Positions 1-6,139 of a DNA stretch of 8,194 nucleotides are shown one piece after another; position 1 is the stretch's first letter; every line of letters begins with the position of its first letter. Source of the DNA: Deltaproteobacteria bacterium (lineage in GTDB: Bacteria > Desulfobacterota > Syntrophorhabdia > Syntrophorhabdales > Syntrophorhabdaceae). The notes below the pieces were generated by a model. It had not been told where the DNA came from. It was given only the letters and a program-made list of their open reading frames with translations, and did no database searches. The DNA lies in assembly GCA_003506795.1 (NCBI GenBank), contig DNYO01000072.1, forward strand, positions 1 through 8,194, written 5' to 3'. The position numbers and the translations under genes are program-made.

Positions 1-599
1 AGGTGACGCTCAGCACCTCGGGCTCCCTGGAGGAGTATGAGAACATGGCGGCAGGCACCATCGAGGAGTGCGACCGCCTTCTGGACACCATCAATACCAT
101 GCTCATGATCTCGAGGACAGAGTCCGGAGTGGACCGGCCTTCACCGGAGAAGATGGACGCCGCGGAACTCGTGCGCGAGGCATGTGACCTTTACGAACCA
201 GCCGCCTCCGACAAGGGCATCATTCTGAACTGTCACATTGAAGAAGAAGGTATCGCCACGGCCGGGGACAAGAGGATGATCCGCAGAATGGTTGCCAACC
301 TCATAGATAACGCGATCAAATATACACCGGCCGGAGGGCAGGTGGATGTCAGGCTCGCCCGCAGCGCACGAGACCGGGTCACGCTCACGGTAAGCGACAC
401 AGGCACAGGCATCTCCGGTGAAGATCTTCCCCGCATTTTCGACAGGTTCTACCGCGGCGACAGGAGCCGCTCTGAAGCGGGGCTCGGGCTCGGACTCAGC
501 CTTGCAAGGGCAATAGCGCACGCTCACGCAGGAGATATCACCGCGACGAGCACCCCCGACAAAGGCAGCGTCTTCACCGTCACGCTTCCTGCTGCCTGA
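1..599 (+). CDS. Sensor histidine kinase, C-terminal part (5' end outside window)
   Basis: This is the C-terminal part of a two-component sensor kinase, which phosphorylates itself on a histidine and passes the phosphate to a response regulator. Numbering from the GTG at position 3, residues 10-45 form the second helix of the dimerisation domain; the H-box histidine lies upstream of the window. The ATP-binding domain is complete. It has the N-box with N99 and N103 (LIDNAIKYTP), the G1 box D132-TGTG, an F-box IFDRFYRG at 145-152 and the G2 box GLGLGLSLARAI at 160-171. The reading frame is open from the left edge, so the gene is cut by the window and its true start is not visible. It lies 164 bp upstream of an HtrA-type protease in the same direction, an arrangement that suggests envelope-stress sensing, as CpxA or CusS-like kinases do. 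The sensed signal cannot be read from this fragment. Confidence 0.93.
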   Translation, partial: VTLSTSGSLEEYENMAAGTIEECDRLLDTINTMLMISRTESGVDRPSPEKMDAAELVREACDLYEPAASDKGIILNCHIEEEGIATAGDKRMIRRMVANLIDNAIKYTPAGGQVDVRLARSARDRVTLTVSDTGTGISGEDLPRIFDRFYRGDRSRSEAGLGLGLSLARAIAHAHAGDITATSTPDKGSVFTVTLPAA

Positions 600-628
600 A
601 AGAATGAGTATTTCTTTTCCCATCACCT

Positions 629-716
629 ATTACCTATTACCCCTCTTCTCTCCCATTACCAATTTGTAATCTTCCCGTCATGTTCGGATGAACTTCGCGA
701 TGTAGAATAGATTACC
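629..716 (+). repeat. Four ATTACC repeats upstream of the HtrA gene
   Basis: The hexamer ATTACC occurs at 629-634, 636-641, 655-660 and 711-716. The first two sit in a 7-bp tandem of the unit ACCTATT (625-641). Direct repeats of this kind are typical binding sites for OmpR-type response regulators, and a histidine kinase gene ends just upstream. The control role is an inference; no clear sigma-70 promoter was found here. A GAACTT at 690-695 recalls the -35 of sigma-E promoters, but no matching -10 follows. Confidence 0.35.
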
Positions 717-763
717 GGCGAAGATAACGTTCGGCCGGCAACCTAAAGCAAGGAGAGATACAG

Positions 764-2239
764 ATGGAACGAAGACGGTTAGTAAGGGCTGTTGTTGTTG
801 CACTGGTGACCATCGCCCTCACGGTTGGCCTGGGCTACGGGGTCTCGAAGGCCGTCAAGGGAACGGAACCTGTCGTTTCAAAGACCTCGGGGGTGCCTAT
901 CATGGTCCCCGGTAATTTTACGGAGCTTGCCGAAAACGTCCGGCCCAGTGTCGTGAATATTCAGACGGTAAGAACGATCAAGGGCGATGGACGCGTCTTT
1001 CGCCATTTTTTTGGAAACCCCTTCGGCAAGGGAAACCCCTTCGGCGGACAGGATCCCTTTGAGGATTTTTTCGGGCCCAGGGGAGGGAACGGTTCACCCG
1101 AGGATTTCAGGCAGAACAGCCTGGGGTCGGGGTTCATTATCGATGCCGAGGGTTATATCGTGACCAATAATCACGTTGTGGACGGGGCCAATGAAATAAA
1201 GGTGAAGCTCGCCGACGGCAGAGAGTTTGACGCAGTGGTGGTAGGCAGGGACCCCAAGACGGACCTCGCCCTGATCAAGATAAAGGGAACCTCGGGCCTC
1301 AAACCTATTACAATGGGCAATTCGGAGGAACTTAAGGTCGGCAGCTGGGTTGTTGCGATAGGCAGTCCTTTCGGTCTGGAACAGACTGTAACCGCGGGCA
1401 TCGTCAGCGCAAAAGGCAGGATTATTGGTTCCGGCCCCTATGACAACTTCATTCAAACGGATGCCTCCATAAATCCGGGCAACAGCGGTGGCCCTCTCAT
1501 CAATATGAAAGGGGAGGTGATCGGAATTAACACGGCGATCGTCGCTTCAGGGCAGGGGATAGGTTTCGCGATCCCCATAGACACCGCAAAAAGCGTGGTC
1601 GCGCAGTTAAAGGGAAATGGGAGGGTCACCCGCGGTTGGCTTGGTGTGAGCATCCAGGAGATCACCCCGGCGCTTGCCGCGTCCTTCGGACTGAAAGACA
1701 GAAAAGGGGCGCTAGTCGCCGACGTGGTCAAGGACGGACCCGCCGATAAAGCAGGGATCGGCCAGGGGGACGTGATCGTCGAATTTGACGGTAAAGAGAT
1801 CGCCGGTTCCAACGATCTCCCGAGGGTTGTCGCCGCTACCCCGGTGGGCAAGGATGTAGCCGTGAAATTGCTGAGGAACGGAAAGACCATCGGCAAGAAC
1901 GTGAAGATCACGCAGATGGAAGACAATGTCCCGCAGGCAGCGAAAGCACCCCGTGAAAACAAAGTGGGGATAACGGTTCAGCAGATCACCCCCGAAATTG
2001 CCCGGGCACTGCAGCTGAAGAACCGGACGGGGGTTGTCGTTACCGCTGTCGAACCGGGAAGCCCGGCGGAAGAAGCGGGCATTGCCAGGGGAGACGTTAT
2101 CAGGGAAGTGAACAGGGTCCCGGTCAAGGACGTTGAGAACTTCCTTCAAAAGATGGAACAGGAAAGCAGGCAAAAGAGCATCCTCTTTCTCATACATAGA
2201 AAGTCAAATAATATATACGTGGTGGTAACACTCCGATAA
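764..2239 (+). CDS. degP: Periplasmic HtrA/DegP (Do-like) serine protease with two PDZ domains
   Basis: This is an envelope quality-control protease that degrades or refolds misfolded periplasmic proteins. The 491-residue protein begins with a basic stretch (MERRRLVR) and a hydrophobic segment at 9-30, an uncleaved anchor or signal peptide. The trypsin-like domain spans about 55-285. Its catalytic triad is visible as H137 (TNNHVVDG), D167 (DPKTDLALIKI) and S241 (INPGNSGGPLIN). A Gly/Phe-rich loop at 81-110 corresponds to the LA loop. PDZ1 covers roughly 288-380 and begins at RGWLGVSIQEI; PDZ2 covers roughly 400-490. Length and architecture match DegP/MucD/DegQ. The ATG has a good ribosome site, AAGGAG at 750-755, eight bases upstream. 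The neighbouring sensor kinase could control it. DegP, DegQ and MucD cannot be told apart from sequence alone, so the symbol is provisional. Confidence 0.96.
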   Translation: MERRRLVRAVVVALVTIALTVGLGYGVSKAVKGTEPVVSKTSGVPIMVPGNFTELAENVRPSVVNIQTVRTIKGDGRVFRHFFGNPFGKGNPFGGQDPFEDFFGPRGGNGSPEDFRQNSLGSGFIIDAEGYIVTNNHVVDGANEIKVKLADGREFDAVVVGRDPKTDLALIKIKGTSGLKPITMGNSEELKVGSWVVAIGSPFGLEQTVTAGIVSAKGRIIGSGPYDNFIQTDASINPGNSGGPLINMKGEVIGINTAIVASGQGIGFAIPIDTAKSVVAQLKGNGRVTRGWLGVSIQEITPALAASFGLKDRKGALVADVVKDGPADKAGIGQGDVIVEFDGKEIAGSNDLPRVVAATPVGKDVAVKLLRNGKTIGKNVKITQMEDNVPQAAKAPRENKVGITVQQITPEIARALQLKNRTGVVVTAVEPGSPAEEAGIARGDVIREVNRVPVKDVENFLQKMEQESRQKSILFLIHRKSNNIYVVVTLR

Positions 2240-2262
2240 GTATCGACACGAGCCCTTCCAAT

Positions 2263-2313
2263 AGTGCCGGACAGAACGGGACCTCCTGAGAAGACCCCCC
2301 CATGCCCGGCACT
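2263..2313. terminator. Inverted repeat between convergent genes, possible bidirectional terminator
   Basis: AGTGCCGG at 2263-2270 is matched exactly by CCGGCACT at 2306-2313, followed on the plus strand by a T-rich stretch (TTCTTTC). It sits between the end of the HtrA gene and the end of the leftward secreted-protein gene, where a terminator is expected from both sides. The loop is long (35 nt) and the T-tract is interrupted, so it is not a classical strong terminator. Confidence 0.4.
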
Positions 2314-2338
2314 TTCTTTCCGGAGCACCCCCGCCCCG

Positions 2339-2785
2339 TCAATTGCAGTCTATGTCGACACAGCAATAAAGCTCAACGATCATGGCGATCGCATCCGCGG
2401 CTTCGATGGTGAGGCTGCCGGCCGTCTTTACCTGGCCCCTGATGGTCCACGATCCGTTCCCATTATCGATGGCGAACGTACTGATACCCGCAATCGGGTT
2501 GAGAGGGTCTCCATAGCCTCCGAGCATGCGCACCGGCGTCACAAATATCCTCTGATGCATGGAAGGATAGCAGGCCGGCTTCGCGATAACATTACCGCTA
2601 TAGTGGATCCCCTTGTACATGAGTACGATGCTGCCGTCTCCCGCCGGCGGTATGATGTAGACGGCTTCGGCACAAACGTTCGGTGCCGCCGTCGCTATGA
2701 ATCCAGCAAGACCAGCGGCAAGAATCGTCCGGAACAGGATATTCAGCATGGCCGTCACTATTGCCGGAAGGCTCGGGAACCTCAT
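2339..2785 (-). CDS. Small secreted Cys-containing protein, possible pilus-tip-like
   Basis: I do not firmly recognise this 148-residue protein. A hydrophobic segment at about 16-35 is followed by NVCAEA, a plausible signal peptidase site near residue 39, so the product is probably exported. The mature part is short and beta-rich in character, with GDGSIVLMYKG, QRIFVTPVRM, NPIAGISTFAIDNGNGSWTIRG and a C-terminal VELYCCVDIDC. Cysteines lie at 38, 72, 141, 142 and 147. The order Cys, then FVTP, then PIAG, then GSWT, then a terminal Cys loosely recalls C-terminal regions of PilV/shufflon-type pilus-tip proteins; this is from memory and weak. Its ATG overlaps the stop of the lytic transglycosylase gene by 4 bp (ATGA), which suggests coupled translation and a joint envelope role. 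M13 is an alternative start that leaves a more usual signal peptide. Confidence 0.72.
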   Translation of the reverse strand: MRFPSLPAIVTAMLNILFRTILAAGLAGFIATAAPNVCAEAVYIIPPAGDGSIVLMYKGIHYSGNVIAKPACYPSMHQRIFVTPVRMLGGYGDPLNPIAGISTFAIDNGNGSWTIRGQVKTAGSLTIEAADAIAMIVELYCCVDIDCN

Positions 2786-3432
2786 CGCCGATCTTCTTCA
2801 CGGGGAGATTTCAAGGGGTTCGACAGCACGCTCATCTTGAAAGTCATCGCGCCTTCTATAACCTTGTCGGCATACCGGTCGTCTTTCGTTCCCAGGTACT
2901 TGTAGAGAGCAAGACGCAGGTCGTTGTTTGACTGGTGCATGTACAGGCGGAGGATTCCGGTCCCCACAGACAGGTTCTTGTCAGGATCGTGTGCCTGTTG
3001 GGGCGAGGTGAAGTACCGCTTCCATGTAGGCCAGTGGACCTGCATGAGGCCCCGGGCGTTCTTGTTGCTTACCGCCGCCGGATTGAAGCCGCTTTCAACG
3101 CGTATGATGCCCATCAGGACGGACAAAAAATTGAGCCTGTGTTCCTCGGAGGCAAAGCGGTACCTTTCCCAGTGAACATGGTCCACCAGGGCCTTCGCCA
3201 CTACGAGGGACGTCCACTCTTCCTGCTTGCGGTTCATCCTGCGTATATGTCTCAGTGCATACTGGAAATCCCTGTATTTATCGGGATTGCCATCCTTCAT
3301 TGCCCTGATCTCAGCTCTTAACCCTGTCTGTCTCTCCCGGTCGTTGCTGGGTGATCCACAATGTCCACGTTCGACAGCGATGCAAAAGACGACAAAAATG
3401 AAAAGGGCAGCCGCAATCTTGATTGCCTGCAA
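2782..3432 (-). CDS. Exported SLT-family lytic transglycosylase
   Basis: This enzyme cleaves the MurNAc-GlcNAc bond of peptidoglycan, forming 1,6-anhydro ends, and acts in the periplasm. The 216-residue product starts with a signal or anchor segment (about 4-20, AIKIAAALFIFVVFCIAV). The SLT domain at about 100-195 shows the catalytic glutamate E113 in GIIRVESGFNP, the GLMQV motif at 128-132, and DPDKNLSVGTGILRLY at 149-164. ALYKYLG at 175-181 replaces the commoner A-x-x-x-YNAG, a divergent form. The start is TTG with a strong ribosome site GGAGG (3439-3443) six bases upstream. The short size and small partners resemble specialised transglycosylases that open the wall for conjugation or pilus machines (VirB1, PilT of IncI, TrbN) more than housekeeping Slt70 or MltC. 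The gene overlaps the following secreted-protein gene by 4 bp and lies 34 bp after the small first gene. Confidence 0.9.
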   Translation of the reverse strand: MQAIKIAAALFIFVVFCIAVERGHCGSPSNDRERQTGLRAEIRAMKDGNPDKYRDFQYALRHIRRMNRKQEEWTSLVVAKALVDHVHWERYRFASEEHRLNFLSVLMGIIRVESGFNPAAVSNKNARGLMQVHWPTWKRYFTSPQQAHDPDKNLSVGTGILRLYMHQSNNDLRLALYKYLGTKDDRYADKVIEGAMTFKMSVLSNPLKSPREEDRR

Positions 3433-3466
3433 ATCCTTCCTCCGCTGCGGGATTCCTCGGAAATGT

Positions 3467-3802
3467 CTATGGCGTCGGGCCGGCCGGGGAAGTGCCGCAG
3501 TCCATATCCATCTTGTTGTATGTTCGGGCGTAGAGCTCCTCCAGGTCGAGCGGCGGCCTTACATTTCCGTCGAGCGTACACCTGTAAAGCGTAAGGAGCA
3601 TTGAAGCCGAGGCCCGCAATTCGTTATCTCCATTGGGGTCGAATTTGAACCAGACCAGCTCCATTGCATCATGAAAGCGCGGTGCGCTGGTAGCTTCCGC
3701 CAGTCTCCTTACCGCTTCTTCTATCTTTGTCCGGGGAAGAACAATCTCGAAATTCTCCGATTGTCTTGCGACAAAGGTCTGTGTCATTTCATTCCGGTTC
3801 AT
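3467..3802 (-). CDS. Small uncharacterised protein, first gene of the leftward operon
   Basis: I do not recognise this soluble protein of 111 residues (112 if read from the adjacent ATG at 3805). It has no signal peptide or membrane segment. The N-terminal half contains an amphipathic helix (KIEEAVRRLAEA), and the rest carries FHDAMELVWFKFDPNGDNELRASASMLLTLYRC followed by PPLDLEELYARTYNKMD. The DPNGD string looks superficially like a calcium-binding loop, but no second loop is present. The tail (GTSPAGPTP) is probably disordered. Two ATGs are adjacent; GGAG at 3810-3813 is spaced best for the second. It is followed after 34 bp by the lytic transglycosylase gene, so the three leftward genes probably form one transcript driven from the AT-rich region to its right. 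Confidence 0.7.
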   Translation of the reverse strand: MNRNEMTQTFVARQSENFEIVLPRTKIEEAVRRLAEATSAPRFHDAMELVWFKFDPNGDNELRASASMLLTLYRCTLDGNVRPPLDLEELYARTYNKMDMDCGTSPAGPTP

Positions 3803-3886
3803 CATCTCACTCCACTATGGTCTTATAGAAGAGATAGCACCGGGATATGGTTTCAGGTTCCAGGTTACGGGTCAGATTAAAAATAA

Positions 3887-3936
3887 TTGGAACCGAGACC
3901 GTCCTTCAGGTCTTTTATCTTGACAACATGTTCCAA
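3887..3936. promoter_or_regulatory. Nested inverted repeats in the divergent control region
   Basis: TTGGAAC at 3887-3893 is the exact inverse of GTTCCAA at 3930-3936. Inside it lies a second stem, AGACC (3896-3900) with GGTCT (3909-3913), and the palindrome AACATGTT (3925-3932). The group lies between two divergent gene sets and overlaps a consensus -35 box. It is a plausible operator for one of the locally encoded DNA-binding proteins. Binding is inferred. Confidence 0.35.
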
Positions 3937-3949
3937 ATATATTTTTATA
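3920..3949 (+). promoter_or_regulatory. Candidate sigma-70 promoter for the rightward operon
   Basis: A perfect -35 hexamer TTGACA lies at 3920-3925. The AT-rich stretch downstream offers TTTATA (3944-3949) as a weak -10 at an 18-bp spacing; a better TATATT (3938-3943) is too close, with only 12 bp. The surrounding 3806-3996 is clearly richer in A and T than the flanking genes, as expected for a divergent promoter region. A promoter for the leftward genes should also lie here, but no convincing pair of boxes was found. Confidence 0.4.
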
Positions 3950-3973
3950 GACTTCCAAAAGTAACTTTATCGT

Positions 3974-3996
3974 AAATAATCCATGTCAGATTATTT
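3974..3996. promoter_or_regulatory. AT-rich perfect hairpin in the leader of the rightward operon
   Basis: AAATAATC (3974-3981) is perfectly complementary to GATTATTT (3989-3996) around a 7-nt centre (CATGTCA). It lies between the candidate promoter and the GTG start at 4033. The stem is too AT-rich for a usual terminator, so it could be an operator or an RNA leader structure. The word GTCAGATTA in its right half also occurs at 3871-3879. Confidence 0.35.
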
Positions 3997-4032
3997 TTGT
4001 TGTTTCGATCCAGTCCCGGGGGGGAGATTGCC

Positions 4033-4734
4033 GTGGAACGACAAGATGGCAGGGTCTCAGACCATGCTGTGTACTTTGTGGCCGGTATCGTCATATTTGG
4101 CCTGCTTGCCTATCTTGCGTCGCGAAGCGCCGTGGTCCTTCACAGAGTTGACATTCCGATCCTTCGCGTACAGGCGAAAACCTTCAGCCATCTTCTGCCC
4201 GGTGACGATCATGCAATTGAACTGCGCAGGATCGAGAGTATCTCGAGGATTGTCGACACCGAGGTCGCACGGATGGGCAGCTATGAGAGGATCAGAACGG
4301 CGGCTCTCAGAAAGGCAATAACAGACGCGTCCCAAAAGACGCGAAACACGATGCGCATCCTTGTTTGCGTTTTTCTGGGTTCCCTGGGATCGCTCATGAT
4401 AATCCGAACCGCCAGGGCGCACGGCCGCCTTCATGACAATCGGGAGAATGTCCGCTTGTCGGAAAGGGCAGGAGTCGAAGGATTTCTCCGGATCGTCGGA
4501 AGGTATATTGACCCGGGCATGGCAGCCCGGCTCAAGGAATCACCGACGTCTGAGAATTTAGCCGATGCCTTCAGGGCTGCCCGGGACCGGGTGAATATCC
4601 CCTGTTCCACCGTCGCACGCCTGTTTCCGAAGGGCACCCCGGAGCGCACGGCGCTCCTTGAGTATGGAAAGGTTCACGTACGCTTCGCCGTTGATGCAAC
4701 AACGGACGGTTCACGGGAGGACAGTCAAGGATAA
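4033..4734 (+). CDS. Two-helix membrane protein of unknown function
   Basis: I do not recognise this protein by family. From the GTG at 4033 it has 233 residues. A first membrane segment lies at about 11-30 (HAVYFVAGIVIFGLLAYLAS), then a charged, helix-rich loop of about 75 residues, a second segment at about 108-124 (MRILVCVFLGSLGSLMI), and a soluble C-terminal part of about 105 residues. The GTG was preferred because a G-rich ribosome site (GGGGAG, 4021-4026) lies six bases upstream; the frame is open further to a TTG at 3997 that has no such site. The order TM, loop, TM, cytoplasmic tail loosely resembles DotM/TrbA-type components of type IVB secretion, but the tail is much shorter and I see no diagnostic motif. 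Its stop shares one base with the next start (TAATG), indicating coupling to the sigma-like gene. Confidence 0.68.
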   Translation: MERQDGRVSDHAVYFVAGIVIFGLLAYLASRSAVVLHRVDIPILRVQAKTFSHLLPGDDHAIELRRIESISRIVDTEVARMGSYERIRTAALRKAITDASQKTRNTMRILVCVFLGSLGSLMIIRTARAHGRLHDNRENVRLSERAGVEGFLRIVGRYIDPGMAARLKESPTSENLADAFRAARDRVNIPCSTVARLFPKGTPERTALLEYGKVHVRFAVDATTDGSREDSQG

Positions 4735-5396
4735 TGTCAGGTACGGGATATGAACATTTACCGGTCACGGGTGTCCGGGAGCGCTCGCAGGCAATGGCGT
4801 CCTATGCCAGGGCTTTTTTCCGGTCAATGAGTTCCGAGGAATTTGCACGGGCGATTGAGGATGCCAGGTCATTCGGACAACAAAAGCTTGTAGAAAGGCT
4901 CTACGCGAAGAAGGTCATCGATAATATCGTAAAGGCAATCCTCGCAAGGATCGACAGGGGTCACTTCGTGGGCGATCAACTGAACGATTACATTCACGAT
5001 GCGGTAGTCGTTCTCATGCAGATAGCCCGGCAGGGAAAGTTCGATCTGACGAAATCGGCCGGGGAGATCGCTTCCTACGTCTGTCTCTGGATAGAGCAGA
5101 GGGTGAAAAGAGCGGCCCGAAAAGATCAGCGCTGGCGGTTTTCCCTTTCGGAAACGACAGTCGACCTCGAGGAATCCACGGACAATACCGACTTTGATGA
5201 GACGCGCCAACCGAAGCTGAACGCTCGATGGTCACAGGATGGTTGTGCATCTGACAGGATCGTGGAAGGAAACTTTACCGATGTGCAAAAGCCCCGCCCG
5301 GCACAGCGGTGCAATCCTGTTGTCGCCCACGGTCTGCGAAAGAGCGACCGCCACGTGCTTTCCCTCTTCGGCGCCTCAAGACCGGAGGGTTCGTGA
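4734..5396 (+). CDS. Sigma-70 region-2-like protein without a recognisable region 4
   Basis: The 220-residue product carries, at about 79-140, a stretch that follows sigma-70 region 2: DYIHDAVVVLMQIARQGKFD (85-104) matches the usual DLxQEGxIGLLxAIxKFD pattern, and EIASYVCLWIEQRVKRAARKDQRW (111-134) matches FSTYAxWWIRQAIxRAL. This suggests contact with RNA polymerase core or -10 DNA. Before it lies a helical, charged stretch (30-78). After about 150 the sequence becomes low in hydrophobics; LRKSDRHVLSLFGA near the end recalls the start of region 4.1, but no helix-turn-helix follows. It could be a very divergent sigma factor, a region-2-only regulator, or a degraded sigma gene. The start overlaps the previous stop by 1 bp and its stop overlaps the next GTG by 4 bp. 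No similarity search could be run, so the sigma assignment rests on pattern alone. Confidence 0.62.
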   Translation: MSGTGYEHLPVTGVRERSQAMASYARAFFRSMSSEEFARAIEDARSFGQQKLVERLYAKKVIDNIVKAILARIDRGHFVGDQLNDYIHDAVVVLMQIARQGKFDLTKSAGEIASYVCLWIEQRVKRAARKDQRWRFSLSETTVDLEESTDNTDFDETRQPKLNARWSQDGCASDRIVEGNFTDVQKPRPAQRCNPVVAHGLRKSDRHVLSLFGASRPEGS

Positions 5397-5842
5397 CCTG
5401 TCGCGATGCCGTCATGAAGACGGTCGACAAGAGATTGAGGATAAGCGACCCCCGGGTTGCGGACATGCTTGTCTCCTATGTCGATTCCTATATGGCGGAG
5501 CTTGGGCCGTATATCAGCTCGGTGTTCTTCATCCTTCTTTTGAACTGTGCACCTGAAACAAAGAGAAAAAAGGGGTTTGTGAGAAGTGTGGAGTTGTCAG
5601 TCGGCCAGATTGCAGTTGCGGCCGGTATCTCGAAGAGAAAGACCATCGATGCACTCAGGGAACTGAAACGTTACTGGATAACCGTGCAGCGCACGGGAAA
5701 GGGAAGGGGAAACAAGAACCAGTACTATTTTCTTCCTGTGGAGAGATGGTCCCCACCCGGCACTGAGGCTTATCCCGGGGCACCAGTGTCTACAGCCGAA
5801 GGTGACGACAGGAACGTTGATTCGGGCCGTCGGTCTGCATAG
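5393..5842 (+). CDS. Winged-helix DNA-binding protein
   Basis: The 149-residue product is read from GTG at 5393, which overlaps the upstream stop (GTGA) and follows a GGAGG at 5384-5388. An N-terminal helical part at about 20-52 (DPRVADMLVSYVDSYMAELGPYISSVFFILLLNCA) precedes a winged helix at about 66-116. There, VELSVGQIAVAAGISKRKTIDALRELKRYWI forms the helix-turn-helix and VQRTGKGRGNKNQYYFLP the wing. This pattern matches the HTH_36/phage replication-protein type of fold, found in plasmid and phage initiators and regulators. The last 30 residues are Pro/Gly/Ser-rich and probably disordered. The nearby palindromes (3925-3932, 5975-5989) are possible targets. An internal ATG at codon 8 is an alternative start. 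Whether it acts in replication or transcription cannot be told from sequence. Confidence 0.75.
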   Translation: MTCRDAVMKTVDKRLRISDPRVADMLVSYVDSYMAELGPYISSVFFILLLNCAPETKRKKGFVRSVELSVGQIAVAAGISKRKTIDALRELKRYWITVQRTGKGRGNKNQYYFLPVERWSPPGTEAYPGAPVSTAEGDDRNVDSGRRSA

Positions 5843-5953
5843 CCCGGCGGCTCCGCAGGCGGTTCCGAATACTAACCTTGTTCATGTGTATCCGGCGCAC
5901 CTTTTACGCCGCCCGGCACAGGGGGAACCGTTTCAGGAAGGGAATCCGCGCCG

Positions 5954-5969
5954 GGGCCGATCGTGGCCC
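5954..5969. repeat. GC-rich inverted repeat
   Basis: GGGCC (5954-5958) and GGCCC (5965-5969) flank the six bases GATCGT. No T-tract follows, so a terminator is unlikely. It lies in the gap between the winged-helix and ParB-like genes, just before the TGCACAA palindrome. Confidence 0.3.
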
Positions 5970-5974
5970 TCCTA

Positions 5975-5989
5975 TGCACAAATTGTACA
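5975..5989. promoter_or_regulatory. Near-perfect palindrome TGCACAA-A-TTGTACA, possible operator
   Basis: The two 7-bp arms match at six of seven positions around a single central A. The left arm word TGCACAAA recurs at 6054-6061, and the word GATGCAC occurs at 6052-6058 and again exactly 20 bp further on at 6072-6078. This is the dyad-plus-repeats form of a site for a dimeric DNA-binding protein, placed 5' of the ParB-like gene. The binding protein is not known; ParB-like autoregulation or the winged-helix protein are the local candidates. Confidence 0.42.
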
Positions 5990-6139
5990 CAGGGCCGCGG
6001 TGAAGCTTCAATGGCAATCGCGGGACTGGACGGGCGACGGGAAGGGGGAGCGATGCACAAAAAGTGAATATGATGCACGTGATCGAAACGGGACGTACAA
6101 CCGGGCTGTTATCTCAACTATGCAAAAGGGAGGAAGGGT

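Larger units (their letters stand above)
5843..6139. other. Non-coding gap upstream of the ParB-like gene
   Basis: This 297-bp stretch has no reading frame with a credible ribosome site and protein-like composition. It holds the GC-rich inverted repeat, the TGCACAA palindrome, the GATGCAC repeats and a CACGTG core at 6076-6081. The last bases carry the ribosome site of the next gene. No convincing sigma-70 promoter was seen. Confidence 0.5.

Noticed and set aside
2264..2905. Plus-strand open frame (213 aa) opposite the secreted protein and transglycosylase genes
   Set aside because: Arg/His-rich composition without domain character; the minus strand carries a signal peptide and the SLT motifs.
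5200..5396. A frameshift that might hide sigma region 4 in another frame
   Set aside because: The other two forward frames were read and show no region 4-like helix-turn-helix; the tight 4-bp overlap with the next gene also argues that the present frame is the real one.
6071..6086. Canonical parS site
   Set aside because: Only 11 of 16 positions match and the arms outside CACGTG are not symmetric, so it is reported only as a weak resemblance.
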